Source: Treponema sp. UBA4873 (GTDB lineage Bacteria; Spirochaetota; Spirochaetia; Treponematales; Treponemataceae). Taken from it: a DNA stretch of 64,000 nucleotides. A program made the position numbers and the translations under genes. Location: assembly GCA_002399405.1 (NCBI GenBank), contig DHDP01000018.1:559339-623338 (forward strand), written 5' to 3'. Positions 24,670-32,766 of the stretch are shown piece after piece (position 1 is the stretch's first letter; every line of letters starts with the position of its first letter). The notes beneath the pieces are model-generated. The model saw nothing but the letters and a program-made list of their open reading frames with translations, did not search any database and had not been told where the DNA came from.

Positions 24670-26664
24670 ATGCTGTATGAGGAAAAAGGCAGACTTTTAA
24701 GACGTTTTGATAAGGAACTGCTCTGCATCGAACCGTGGGGAAAAGATTCCTTCCGCGTCCGCGCTTCAATGAACGGAAAGATACAGGATTTTGAGTGGTC
24801 CGCACTTCTGGAAACGGAGAAGGAAAATGCGGAAATAAAAATCGACGGAACGAGGGCGCAGATTTCAAACGGCAGAGTACGCTGTGAACTGCTGCCTTCC
24901 GGGAAGATGCGGTTTTATCGCGATGATAAAGTCGTTCTTGAAGAATACGACCGCAACCGTTTCAGAGAAGAGGAGGAAGGATTCAACAGTGCGCTTGAAC
25001 TCGATCCGCGCACATTCGTTCCTCTCCGCGGTACCGACAATTTTGGATTGACGGTCAGATTTGAAGCCGATAATACCGAACGCATCTACGGAATGGGACA
25101 ATATCAGCAGCCGTGTCTTGATTTGAAGGGCTGTGTGATTGAACTTGCGCAGCGTAATTCGCAGGCAAGCGTGCCGTTCATGATTTCAAATAAAGGATAC
25201 GGTATGCTTTGGAACAATCCTGCTGTCGGCAAAGTTTTTTTCGGAAAAAATCTCACCGAGTGGACTGCAAAATCCACAAAACAGCTTGATTACTGGATTA
25301 CGGTCGGAGATACTCCCGCTGAAATAGAAGAGAACTACGTGTCGGTGACCGGTACCGTGCCTATGATGCCGGAATTTGCTGCCGGTTTCTGGCAGAGCAA
25401 ACTGCGGTATCAAACGCAGGATGAAATCATGAAAGTAGCGCGTGAGTACCGGCGGCGGAATCTTCCAATCTCCGTAATCGTCTGCGACTATTTTCACTGG
25501 CCGTATCAGGGCGACTGGAAATTTGATCCTGTCTACTGGCCCGATCCTGAAAAAATGGTGCATGAGCTCGAAGCTATGGGAATAAAGCTGATGGTTTCCG
25601 TATGGCCGACGGTGGAAAAGGACAGTGAGAATTATAAGGATTTGTACGAACGCGGAATGATTGCCCGCTCTGAAGCGGGAAACCGTAATCACCTGGGAAA
25701 TGCGTCGTTCCTTGACGTTACGAATCCTGAAACGCGTTCGTATGTCTGGAACATCATAAAAAAGAATTATTACGACAAGGGAATCCGCATCTTCTGGCTT
25801 GATGAAGCGGAGCCTGAATATACCGATTACGAGTATGACCAGTACCGGTATCAGCTGGGATCCGATTTGGAAGTAGGCAACGTTTATCCGAGATTGTATG
25901 CGGAAATGGCGTATGACGGAATGACTGCTGCCGGACAGGAGAACGTCATAAACCTTATCCGGTGCGCGTGGGCGGGCTCCCAGCGGTACGGCGCGCTTGT
26001 CTGGTCGGGCGACATCGATTCAAGCTTCACTGCACTGCGTAATCAGTTTACGGCCGGTCTGAATATGGGGCTTGCAGGCATTCCGTGGTGGACCACCGAT
26101 ATCGGCGGATTCCACGGCGGCAACATACATTCGCCCGCGTTCAAAGAATGTCTTGTCCGCTGGTTCCAGTACGGAGCGTTCTGCCCGGTGTTCAGACTTC
26201 ACGGTGACAGGGATCCGCAGCAGCCTCCTCTTTCCGCGACGGGCGGCGGAAGAACACCGAGCGGAGCCGATAACGAAGTCTGGTCGTACGGGGACGAAGT
26301 TCTGAAAATATGCACGAAGTATATGGAACTGCGCGAAAAGATGCGTCCGTACATTATGGAGCAGATGAAGAAAGCACACGAGAAAGGCACGCCCGTGATG
26401 CGGCCCCTTTTCTACGATTTTCCGTCCGACGAGACATGCTGGAAAATCGAGGACGAGTATATGTTCGGTCCCGATATAGTTGTCTGTCCTGTCCTCCATG
26501 CGGATGCGCGCAGCCGTCTTGTGTATCTTCCCGACGGAGACTGGATTGAACTCGATACAGGTAACGGGTATGCAGGCAGAAGTACTTTCGAGACAGCCGC
26601 TCCGCTTGACAGTATGCCGGTATATATAAAGAAAGATTCCGCGGTACTCAACCAGCTTGACTGA
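24670..26664 (+). CDS. GH31 glycoside hydrolase (alpha-xylosidase/alpha-glucosidase type)
   Basis: 664 residues from the ATG at 24670, behind AGGAGG. Barrel motifs: SVIVCDYFHWPYQGDW near 271-286, the nucleophile region GIRIFWLDEAEPEY with Asp near 380, and RYGALVWSGDI near 440-450 holding the acid/base Asp, then AGLNMGLAGIPWWTTDIGGF. Followed by the usual beta-sandwich end (MPVYIKKDSAVL). No signal peptide, so it acts in the cytoplasm. The DEAEPE form of the nucleophile loop is common in alpha-xylosidases and related enzymes, but specificity cannot be settled by eye. With the GH36 it would trim imported heteroglycans from the non-reducing end. Confidence 0.92.
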   Translation: MLYEEKGRLLRRFDKELLCIEPWGKDSFRVRASMNGKIQDFEWSALLETEKENAEIKIDGTRAQISNGRVRCELLPSGKMRFYRDDKVVLEEYDRNRFREEEEGFNSALELDPRTFVPLRGTDNFGLTVRFEADNTERIYGMGQYQQPCLDLKGCVIELAQRNSQASVPFMISNKGYGMLWNNPAVGKVFFGKNLTEWTAKSTKQLDYWITVGDTPAEIEENYVSVTGTVPMMPEFAAGFWQSKLRYQTQDEIMKVAREYRRRNLPISVIVCDYFHWPYQGDWKFDPVYWPDPEKMVHELEAMGIKLMVSVWPTVEKDSENYKDLYERGMIARSEAGNRNHLGNASFLDVTNPETRSYVWNIIKKNYYDKGIRIFWLDEAEPEYTDYEYDQYRYQLGSDLEVGNVYPRLYAEMAYDGMTAAGQENVINLIRCAWAGSQRYGALVWSGDIDSSFTALRNQFTAGLNMGLAGIPWWTTDIGGFHGGNIHSPAFKECLVRWFQYGAFCPVFRLHGDRDPQQPPLSATGGGRTPSGADNEVWSYGDEVLKICTKYMELREKMRPYIMEQMKKAHEKGTPVMRPLFYDFPSDETCWKIEDEYMFGPDIVVCPVLHADARSRLVYLPDGDWIELDTGNGYAGRSTFETAAPLDSMPVYIKKDSAVLNQLD

Positions 26665-26688
26665 TGCCGCCGGTTAATAACGGGCAAT

Positions 26689-26709
26689 GCGGACGGCCCT
26701 CCTGTCCGC
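26689..26709 (+). terminator. Hairpin after the GH31 gene
   Basis: GCGGAC (26689-26694) pairs with GTCCGC (26704-26709), with GG/CC inside the loop able to extend it. No U-run follows closely, so termination is only probable; it may be another intergenic palindrome. Confidence 0.35.
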
Positions 26710-26766
26710 GCTGCTCTCCGTTTTGCAATGCTGTAAATTTCTGACGAAATGTGATATGTTCAGCAT

Positions 26767-27777
26767 ATGTCACCATTGAAACGGATTCTTCTGCTCGCTA
26801 CCGGCGGCACTATCGCATGCAAACGTACCGACGGCGGTCTCACGCCCGTTATTACGTCCCAGGAACTGCTTTCGTACGTGCCTGCGGCAAGGCAGTTCTG
26901 TAAGGTGCATACGGTGCAGCTTATGAATATAGACAGCACGAACATGCAGGCCGAGCACTGGCTTTTAATCGCCGCCGCCGTTGAAAAAAATTACGACTCG
27001 TACGACGGGTTTGTAATAACGCACGGCACTGACACGATGGCATATACCGGGGCGGCTCTTTCGTATCTTGTGCAGAATTCCCTTAAACCGATTGTTATTA
27101 CGGGTGCGCAGAAACCTATCGACATGGATGTGACCGATGCGCGTACGAATCTGCTCGACAGTCTCCGCGTCGCATCCGACGGGCGTGCGTACGGCGTGAA
27201 CATCGTGTTCGACGGAAAACTGATTGCAGGCACGCGCGGCAAAAAGGAACGGACGCACAGCTACAACGCGTTTTCGAGCATCAACTTCCCGTACCTTGCG
27301 TCGGTTCAGGACGACAGGTGCATATTTTATATCGATGATAAAAATCAGCAGACAGAAAGCGTCCGGTTTTACCATACTCTCGACGAGAGAGTGACGCTTC
27401 TGAAACTTATCCCGTCGATGGATGCTTCAGTACTCGATTACATGGCGGAGCGCTACGATGCGGTTATTATTGAATCGTTCGGCGTCGGTGGTCTTCCTTC
27501 ATACAGGTCCGGCGATTTTTATAATGCGATTGCACGCTGGACTGAGCTCGGAAAGACAGTCGTCGTGACGACTCAGGTGCCGCGAGAGGGCAGCAACATG
27601 ACGGTGTACGAAGTGGGGCGGGGAATCAAAAAGGATTTCGGTCTGCTTGAAGCGTATGACATGACGCTCGAAGCGACGGTGACGAAGCTCATGTGGATTC
27701 TCGGGCAGACGGGAGACGCCGCAGAAATCCACCGGCTTTTCTACACGACGATAAACCGCGACATTCTCTGGTCCTGA
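26767..27777 (+). CDS. ansA: L-asparaginase, type I (cytoplasmic)
   Basis: 336 residues. First active-site motif ILLLATGGTIACKR near 7-20, where the second Thr of GGT is the nucleophile, and second motif GFVITHGTDTMAYTGAALSY near 81-100 with the Thr-Asp pair. No signal peptide. It hydrolyses L-asparagine to aspartate and ammonia; a glutaminase side activity is possible. No Shine-Dalgarno is visible before the ATG at 26767. The gene stands alone between a glycosidase operon and the NifU-like gene. Confidence 0.93.
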   Translation: MSPLKRILLLATGGTIACKRTDGGLTPVITSQELLSYVPAARQFCKVHTVQLMNIDSTNMQAEHWLLIAAAVEKNYDSYDGFVITHGTDTMAYTGAALSYLVQNSLKPIVITGAQKPIDMDVTDARTNLLDSLRVASDGRAYGVNIVFDGKLIAGTRGKKERTHSYNAFSSINFPYLASVQDDRCIFYIDDKNQQTESVRFYHTLDERVTLLKLIPSMDASVLDYMAERYDAVIIESFGVGGLPSYRSGDFYNAIARWTELGKTVVVTTQVPREGSNMTVYEVGRGIKKDFGLLEAYDMTLEATVTKLMWILGQTGDAAEIHRLFYTTINRDILWS

Positions 27778-27860
27778 AATCAGTATATTGAAATGATTGT
27801 ATAAATCTTACAAAAATAGTACTATTGTCGCACTAATCTCTTTTATCGAAGGAGCATGTA

Positions 27861-28562
27861 ATGAAATACACTGCAGAAGTGGAACATATGTGTCCGCTGG
27901 CAAAAGCTGCTTATCACGGGCCGGCTCCCATTCCCGAAGAGGGAAACTGGGTTCAGGCAAAAACAATGGAAGATATTTCCGGCTTTACACATGGTGTCGG
28001 CTGGTGTGCACCCCAGCAGGGCGCATGCAAACTGACGCTCAACGTAAAGGCCGGCGTCATTGAGGAATGCCTTATCGAGACAATCGGCTGCTCGGGCATG
28101 ACTCACTCGGCCGCTATGGCTGCTGAAATTCTTATCGGAAAAACAATCATTGAAGCAATGAACACGGACCTTGTCTGCGATGCTATCAACACCGCAATGC
28201 GCGAGCTGTTCCTTCAGATTATCTACGGCCGCACGCAGTCGGCATATTCAAAGGGCGGACTCAAAGTTGGCGCGTCTCTTGAAGACCTCGGAAAGAATCT
28301 CCGCTCTCAGGTCGGAACGATGTTTGCAACGCGCAAAACCGGTCCCCGCTATCTTGAAATGACGGAAGGATATGTCGAGCAGGTTGCAGTCGACAAGGAC
28401 GGGGCCATTATCGGATATAAGACAATCAACTTCGGAAAATTCATGGATGCCGTAAAGGGCGGTATGGATCCGAAAGAAGCTATGGAAAAAGCGCGCACGC
28501 ACTACGGTCGGATTACTCCGGAAGAGGGCGCTGTAAAACTTGTCGATCCCCGCAAGGAATAA
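27861..28562 (+). CDS. NifU/IscU-like iron-sulfur scaffold-related protein
   Basis: 233 residues, GAAGGAG before the ATG. An IscU-like region runs from about 50 to 130: PQQGACKLTLNVKAGVIEEC corresponds to the first cluster Cys, and LIETIGCSGMTHSAAMAAE to the second (IscU: GC.SA..SS). The third IscU Cys is not obvious; MRELFLQIIYGR stands in its place. An extra N-terminal CPLAKAAYHGP and a C-terminal tail of about 90 residues are not part of IscU. It is followed after a palindrome-rich gap by a GGGtGRT-family gene, an arrangement I recognise as recurrent in anaerobes, with unknown function. A specialised cluster scaffold for its neighbour is one possibility. Confidence 0.75.
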   Translation: MKYTAEVEHMCPLAKAAYHGPAPIPEEGNWVQAKTMEDISGFTHGVGWCAPQQGACKLTLNVKAGVIEECLIETIGCSGMTHSAAMAAEILIGKTIIEAMNTDLVCDAINTAMRELFLQIIYGRTQSAYSKGGLKVGASLEDLGKNLRSQVGTMFATRKTGPRYLEMTEGYVEQVAVDKDGAIIGYKTINFGKFMDAVKGGMDPKEAMEKARTHYGRITPEEGAVKLVDPRKE

Positions 28563-28566
28563 GCCG

Positions 28567-28617
28567 CAGCTTTACATCTGTGTAAAAGCTGCTCTTGCAG
28601 TTTGCATGCAAACTGCT
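28567..28617 (+). repeat. Two stacked palindromes between the NifU-like and GGGtGRT genes
   Basis: GCAGCTTTACA..TGTAAAAGCTGC (28567-28593, one bulged A) is followed by a perfect 20-bp palindrome GCAGTTTGCATGCAAACTGC (28598-28617). A smaller hairpin CCGCA-TCTT-TGCGG (28645-28658) with a following ATATTTTT lies just before the next Shine-Dalgarno and could act as an attenuator. Confidence 0.55.
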
Positions 28618-28679
28618 GAGGCTTTCACCGCAAATAAACGATAGCCGCATCTTTGCGGTATATTTTTAAGGAAGAAAAT

Positions 28680-29714
28680 ATGGGTACATTATTTGAAGAT
28701 TATGACAGCCGCATTCCGCAGATTACTAAGACGCTGAAAGAATATGGTATAAAGGATCTTGAAGAAGCCCGCGCTATGTGCAAGGCACGCGGTTTTGATC
28801 CGTATGAAATCTGTCAGCAGACGCAGCAGATCTGTTTCGAGGATGCAAAATGGGCGTATGTGCTCGGTTCTGCAATCGCCATAAAGAAAGGTGAAAAAGC
28901 GGGCGGAATCAGCGGTTCGGATGCGTCATCCACAATCGGTATAGGACTTCAGTCGTTCTGTCTTCCGGGCTCCGTCGCCGACGACCGCAAAGTCGGTCTG
29001 GGACACGGGAATCTCGGCGCACGTCTTCTCTCGGAAGACAGCCAGTGTTTCTGCTTCCTTGCAGGACACGAGTCGTTCGCCGCTGCGGAAGGTGCGATCA
29101 AAATCGCAGCCAACGCAAACAAAGTCCGCACGAACAAACTCCGCGTTATTCTGAACGGTCTCGGAAAGGATGCAGCTCAGATTATCAGCCGGATCAACGG
29201 TTTTACGTATGTTCAGACGCAGTTTGATTACTACAACGGCGAAGGAACCGATAAAGCGCTTAAGATAGTGCGCGAAGTTCCGTACGGAAACAAGCCGGAG
29301 CGCCTTATTGTAAAATGCTACGGTGCCGACGACGTCCGCGAGGGCGTTGCAATCATGTGGCACGAGAGCGTCGACGTTTCCATCACCGGAAACTCAACTA
29401 ACCCGACGCGCTTCCAGCATCCGGTTGCGGGCACCTACAAAAAGGAACGCCTTGAAGCAGGGAAAAAGTATTTCTCGGTAGCTTCCGGCGGCGGCACGGG
29501 CCGCACGCTTCACCCCGACAACATGGCGGCAGGTCCGGCGAGTTACGGCTTTACCGACACGCTCGGCCGTATGCACAGCGACGCCCAGTTCGCAGGTTCT
29601 TCATCTGTTCCGGCACACGTCGAAATGATGGGCTTCATGGGCATGGGCAACAACCCCATGGTCGGCTGCACCGTCGCATGCGCAGTAGCTGTGGCACAGA
29701 GCTTCAAGAAATAA
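28680..29714 (+). CDS. GGGtGRT-family protein, function unknown
   Basis: 344 residues from the ATG at 28680, with AAGGAA upstream. It carries the family name motif as SVASGGGTGRTLHPDN near 265-280, plus a glycine/alanine-rich centre (SGSDASSTIGIGLQSF near 80-95) and GFMGMGNNPMVGCTVACAVA at the C terminus. No membrane helix or signal peptide is clear. The fold and reaction are not known to me. Tight linkage with the NifU-like gene upstream suggests a shared iron-sulfur or redox role. The final 15 codons, stop and flank are repeated downstream at 29808-29862. Confidence 0.8.
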   Translation: MGTLFEDYDSRIPQITKTLKEYGIKDLEEARAMCKARGFDPYEICQQTQQICFEDAKWAYVLGSAIAIKKGEKAGGISGSDASSTIGIGLQSFCLPGSVADDRKVGLGHGNLGARLLSEDSQCFCFLAGHESFAAAEGAIKIAANANKVRTNKLRVILNGLGKDAAQIISRINGFTYVQTQFDYYNGEGTDKALKIVREVPYGNKPERLIVKCYGADDVREGVAIMWHESVDVSITGNSTNPTRFQHPVAGTYKKERLEAGKKYFSVASGGGTGRTLHPDNMAAGPASYGFTDTLGRMHSDAQFAGSSSVPAHVEMMGFMGMGNNPMVGCTVACAVAVAQSFKK

Positions 29715-29720
29715 AAAAGC
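29666..29720 (+). repeat. 55-bp direct repeat, copy A (gene end)
   Basis: Covers the last 15 codons, stop codon and a few bases after the GGGtGRT gene. Copy B at 29808-29862 differs at a single base, a synonymous GTG/GTA change. Confidence 0.85.
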
Positions 29721-29753
29721 GATTATTTTGTGAATAGAGCTGCAGCCGAAGGC

Positions 29754-29804
29754 GAGTTCAGGCTTTGCCTGAACTCGGTAAGCAAATCGGCCGTGCCGAT
29801 TTGC
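29754..29804 (+). repeat. Double hairpin element between the two 55-bp repeats
   Basis: GAGTTCAGGC-TTT-GCCTGAACTC (29754-29776) and GCAAATCGGC-CGT-GCCGATTTGC (29782-29804), both perfect 10-bp stems with 3-nt loops. It lies entirely between the two direct repeats. Confidence 0.8.
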
Positions 29805-29807
29805 GAC

Positions 29808-29862
29808 CTGCACCGTCGCATGCGCAGTAGCTGTAGCACAGAGCTTCAAGAAATAAAAAAGC
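29808..29862 (+). repeat. 55-bp direct repeat, copy B (gene-end remnant)
   Basis: Encodes a second copy of the last 15 residues and stop of the GGGtGRT protein, out of any longer reading frame. A strong terminator follows at 29879. A remnant of a tandem duplication, or the trace of an insertion, is likely. Confidence 0.85.
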
Positions 29863-29878
29863 ATATATGATGTGAATT

Positions 29879-29913
29879 CAGGTGCCGGACATTCTCCGGC
29901 ACCTGTTTTTTTT
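29879..29913 (+). terminator. Rho-independent terminator of the GGGtGRT gene
   Basis: CAGGTGCCGGA (29879-29889), loop CATTC, TCCGGCACCTG (29895-29905), then eight T. Perfect 11-bp stem. Confidence 0.92.
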
Positions 29914-30098
29914 ATACATAATTATTCAGGGTTTTCCGCATAAGGATGAGTTTTTGAGCGCCTGAGGCTTTGAATAATTGCTCCGGAAGACCTGTTTCAT
30001 ATGTAGGGGGACAAATCACGATGAAAGTAAATCATCATCCTTTGCTACAGAAGAAAATCTTTGCAAATTCCGGACATAAATATAAGCATTCTCGTGAT
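29914..30098. other. Intergenic stretch without a recognised gene
   Basis: About 185 bp between the terminator and the TetR promoter region. It holds an 8-bp inverted repeat (ATTATTCA near 29921 and TGAATAAT near 29972) but no credible open reading frame, RNA gene or insertion-sequence motif that I can recognise. Confidence 0.5.
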
Positions 30099-30112
30099 TC
30101 ACAATTATGTGA
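30099..30112. promoter_or_regulatory. Operator-like palindrome before a TetR gene
   Basis: TCACA-ATTA-TGTGA is a perfect 5+4+5 palindrome directly upstream of a possible -10 (TATTATAT, from 30113) and 29 bp before the Shine-Dalgarno of the TetR gene. A likely site for autoregulation. Confidence 0.4.
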
Positions 30113-30140
30113 TATTATATTTGAATAGGAGGGAGCGATT

Positions 30141-30695
30141 ATTTATCAGATTACAAACAAAGTACTGGCTGCTTCGCTGAAAAAGATACTCGAGACAAAA
30201 TCTCTTGATAGTGTAACTGTCTCTGACATAACGAATGATTGCGGTGTGACTCGCCAGACCTTCTATTATCATTTTAAGAACATTTATGAACTCATTGACT
30301 GGATATTTACTAATGAAGCGGCGAAGGCTCTTGATTCGGCACGCAACGTATATCGGTCATGGCAGGAAAGTTTTCGACAGATATTTGAGTATCTGCTTGC
30401 AAATAAAACCTTAATTTACAGGACATATCATTCGAATGCACGGGAGCATCTTAGGAAATATCTCAATGGGGAAGCCTTTGACTGTCTTGTAGTTGTTTTT
30501 GATGAGTGGGCATCAGACTTCAATCTTCTTGTACCTGAAAGTGAAAAAAAATTCTTTGCTACTTTTTATATGCATGCTTATGTTGGCATCCTGTTGGATT
30601 GGATTGATACAGGCATGATGGATAAACCTTCCTCAATAATTGATAAACTAAGCAAAATCATATGGAATTCCCCTAATGAGTGGATGCGGAAATAA
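30141..30695 (+). CDS. TetR-family regulator lacking a normal start codon
   Basis: The reading frame opens after an in-frame TAG at 30126-30128. From there the frame reads a full TetR HTH head: IYQITNKVLAASLKKILETK, VTVSDITNDCGVTRQTFYYHFKNIYELIDW. There is no ATG, GTG or TTG before the HTH; the first GTG (30246) would remove most of it. A strong AGGAGGG (30127-30133) sits 7 nt before ATT at 30141, so ATT initiation (184 residues) is my best reading; ATT at 30138 is the alternative. The C-terminal half (FFATFYMHAYVGILLDWIDT) resembles DhaS-like TetR proteins. Next to an oleate hydratase gene in the same direction, a fatty-acid-responsive repressor is likely. If ATT is not used the gene is broken at its start. 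Confidence 0.7.
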   Translation: MYQITNKVLAASLKKILETKSLDSVTVSDITNDCGVTRQTFYYHFKNIYELIDWIFTNEAAKALDSARNVYRSWQESFRQIFEYLLANKTLIYRTYHSNAREHLRKYLNGEAFDCLVVVFDEWASDFNLLVPESEKKFFATFYMHAYVGILLDWIDTGMMDKPSSIIDKLSKIIWNSPNEWMRK

Positions 30696-30811
30696 TTATC
30701 AGGTGAAATTTTTGCGTAATTTGTTTTCCTTGCATTTGTCAAACGGATTGGTTTAACAGAACTGCTTTACACATCAGGTGGAATGTAAAATAAGTAGACA
30801 CCACAAACAAA

Positions 30812-30841
30812 TTGTCCATTGATGGTGAAAGTTTTCATTAT
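30812..30841 (+). promoter_or_regulatory. Possible promoter of the oleate hydratase gene
   Basis: TTGTCC (30812-30817) and CATTAT (30836-30841) are 18 bp apart, giving a short leader with GGAGG before the ATG at 30876. The -10 match is moderate. Confidence 0.35.
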
Positions 30842-30875
30842 TATCCTTACTCATAGAAATTTTACGGAGGTGTAA

Positions 30876-32687
30876 ATGAATACCATTTACCAGACAATGT
30901 ATCATGCCCCTGCGCCGGAAGGTATTGAGAAAAAGAAGGCTTTTATCATCGGAGGAGGAATCGCAGGTCTTTCGGCTGCGGCATTCCTGATCAGAGATGC
31001 TGCGATGCCCGGCGGAAACATTACGATTTTCGATACTCATACCGATGTCGGCGGGTCTATGGATGGCACGATGGGAGAGAAGGGGTATCTGTGCCGCGGC
31101 GAGCGCGAGCTCGAGCCCACCATGGAGTGCTTGTGGTATCTGTGCGCCCAGACGCCGTCGCTCGAGAATCCCGGACGCACAGTGCTCGACGATATTGTCC
31201 TCTTCAACAAAGACGAGCCGCAGCACAGCGAGGCACGGGCCTTCGTCCGTCAAGGGCACATCGTGAGCGACATGCACAATCCCCACCTCACCAAGGAAGA
31301 CGGGGACGATCTTACGCGGCTGCTCCTGACGCCGGAGTCGGAGCTCGAGGACATTACGATCGAGCAGTTCTTCAAGCCGAGCTATTTTCAATCGAATCAG
31401 TGGCTCGATTTCCACACGAAACTTGCGTTCAAACCAATCCATAGCGTGATGGAGATGCGGCGGTATATTCTCCGTTTCTTCGCCGCGACCCGGACAGAGT
31501 ACAACGAGAGCATCCTTCACACGAAATACAACGAGTACGACGCGATCATCAAGCCGGTCAAGGTCTGGCTCGAGCAGAGCGGAGTCAAATTCGAGTATGG
31601 TACCGAGATCACCGAGATAGAGATGGACAGCGCCTGCAATACCGTCCGTGATCTGACTATCAGGCGGAACAGCACTCTTGGCCATATCGCCGTCCGCACG
31701 GGGGACATGGTGTTCTTTACAAACGGATCAATGACTCAGAGCACGGCCTTCGGCGACAACGGCACGGTCGCCCTGTTTGATCGAAGCGGCAAGAATCTGG
31801 GGGCATTCGACGTATGGAAGAAGCTCGCGGCGAAGAATCCCAAGTTCGGCAATCCCGGCAAATTCCTCAGCAGTATGGATGAAATGACCTTTGTTTCTTT
31901 TTTCCCGACAATCAAGGGGTATCCTCAGTTCGTCAGAAAAATCGAAGAAATGACCGGCAGCAGGGCGGGGACGGCGGGAGCAACTTCAATAAAGGACTCG
32001 AATTGGGAGATAGGGTTCATCCTGCATCACAAGCCGTTTTTCCCTGGCCAGGCCGACGACGTTGATGTCTTCTGGGGAAACGGCCTTCAGCCGCATCGCG
32101 TAGGCAACTATATCAAAAAGCCGATGCTCGAGTGCACCGGTGACGAGATATTGACGGAGTTCTGCTATCATATGGGCCTGCTCGACATGAAAGACGAACT
32201 TCTCAAACACACCTTCGTCTCGGTTGCCGCAATGCCGTACATTACGAGTCAATTCTCGCCCAGAAAAATTTCAGACAGGCCGCGTATTGTACCCGAGGGG
32301 TGCACCAATATCGCCTTCCTCGGTCAGTACGTCGAGGTAGATGACGACGTAGTCTTTACCGTAGAGACGAGCGTCCGTACGGCCCTTGAAGCGGTCTATA
32401 AGCTCACAAAACTCGATAAGGCGCCCCTGAAAGTTGTCCCTTCCCAGTACGATCTCCGTCAATGGGTTTATAGGTTTAGAACCGGTATCAACAAAACAGA
32501 GGGTGAGATCAAAGAAAGCGACCTGCCGTCGATAAAGATGACCGATCTTTTCAGTCTCAAGAAAAAAATTGCCAGGATACTCAATAATGTCCCAATTCCT
32601 GAACTGCTTTTTTCAGGTCGCGATAGAAGTGTACTTCAAACAGAATCCGTTCTTCATCCGAAGGCGCCGTTAGACACCGATAAATAG
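30876..32687 (+). CDS. ohyA: Oleate hydratase (FAD-binding, MCRA family)
   Basis: 603 residues. FAD motif AFIIGGGIAGLSAAAFLIRD near 22-41, with DTHTDVGGSMDG near 52-63 and the catalytic-loop stretch RGERELEPTMECLWYL near 74-89. Length and motifs match oleate hydratases, formerly called myosin-cross-reactive antigens, which add water across the cis-9 double bond of oleic acid to give 10-hydroxystearate and so detoxify host or plant fatty acids. The segment at about 31080-31450 uses GAG and CTC far more than its neighbours and is richer in GC, a sign of transfer. Flanked by TetR genes. A bidirectional terminator follows. Confidence 0.93.
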   Translation: MNTIYQTMYHAPAPEGIEKKKAFIIGGGIAGLSAAAFLIRDAAMPGGNITIFDTHTDVGGSMDGTMGEKGYLCRGERELEPTMECLWYLCAQTPSLENPGRTVLDDIVLFNKDEPQHSEARAFVRQGHIVSDMHNPHLTKEDGDDLTRLLLTPESELEDITIEQFFKPSYFQSNQWLDFHTKLAFKPIHSVMEMRRYILRFFAATRTEYNESILHTKYNEYDAIIKPVKVWLEQSGVKFEYGTEITEIEMDSACNTVRDLTIRRNSTLGHIAVRTGDMVFFTNGSMTQSTAFGDNGTVALFDRSGKNLGAFDVWKKLAAKNPKFGNPGKFLSSMDEMTFVSFFPTIKGYPQFVRKIEEMTGSRAGTAGATSIKDSNWEIGFILHHKPFFPGQADDVDVFWGNGLQPHRVGNYIKKPMLECTGDEILTEFCYHMGLLDMKDELLKHTFVSVAAMPYITSQFSPRKISDRPRIVPEGCTNIAFLGQYVEVDDDVVFTVETSVRTALEAVYKLTKLDKAPLKVVPSQYDLRQWVYRFRTGINKTEGEIKESDLPSIKMTDLFSLKKKIARILNNVPIPELLFSGRDRSVLQTESVLHPKAPLDTDK

Positions 32688-32698
32688 CCGGGGCATAC

Positions 32699-32760
32699 GC
32701 AGCAGTAGTATGAAAGGGGGGCTGGCAGAAAGCGGCAGCTCCTTTTCATACTACTGCTGC
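32699..32760. terminator. Bidirectional terminator between convergent genes
   Basis: GCAGCAGTAGTATGAAA (32699-32715) pairs perfectly with 32744-32760 (17 bp); the 28-nt loop contains further GGGG/CC pairing. It lies between the ends of ohyA (+) and the TetR gene (-). Confidence 0.8.
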
Positions 32761-32766
32761 ATATTA

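Noticed and set aside
29914..29980. Insertion-sequence remnant suggested by ATTATTCA/TGAATAAT
   Set aside because: Only 8 bp of inverted repeat, no transposase fragment or target duplication.
30774..31685. Minus-strand frame of 303 residues opposite the oleate hydratase
   Set aside because: Produced by the GC-rich codon use of ohyA; no motif.
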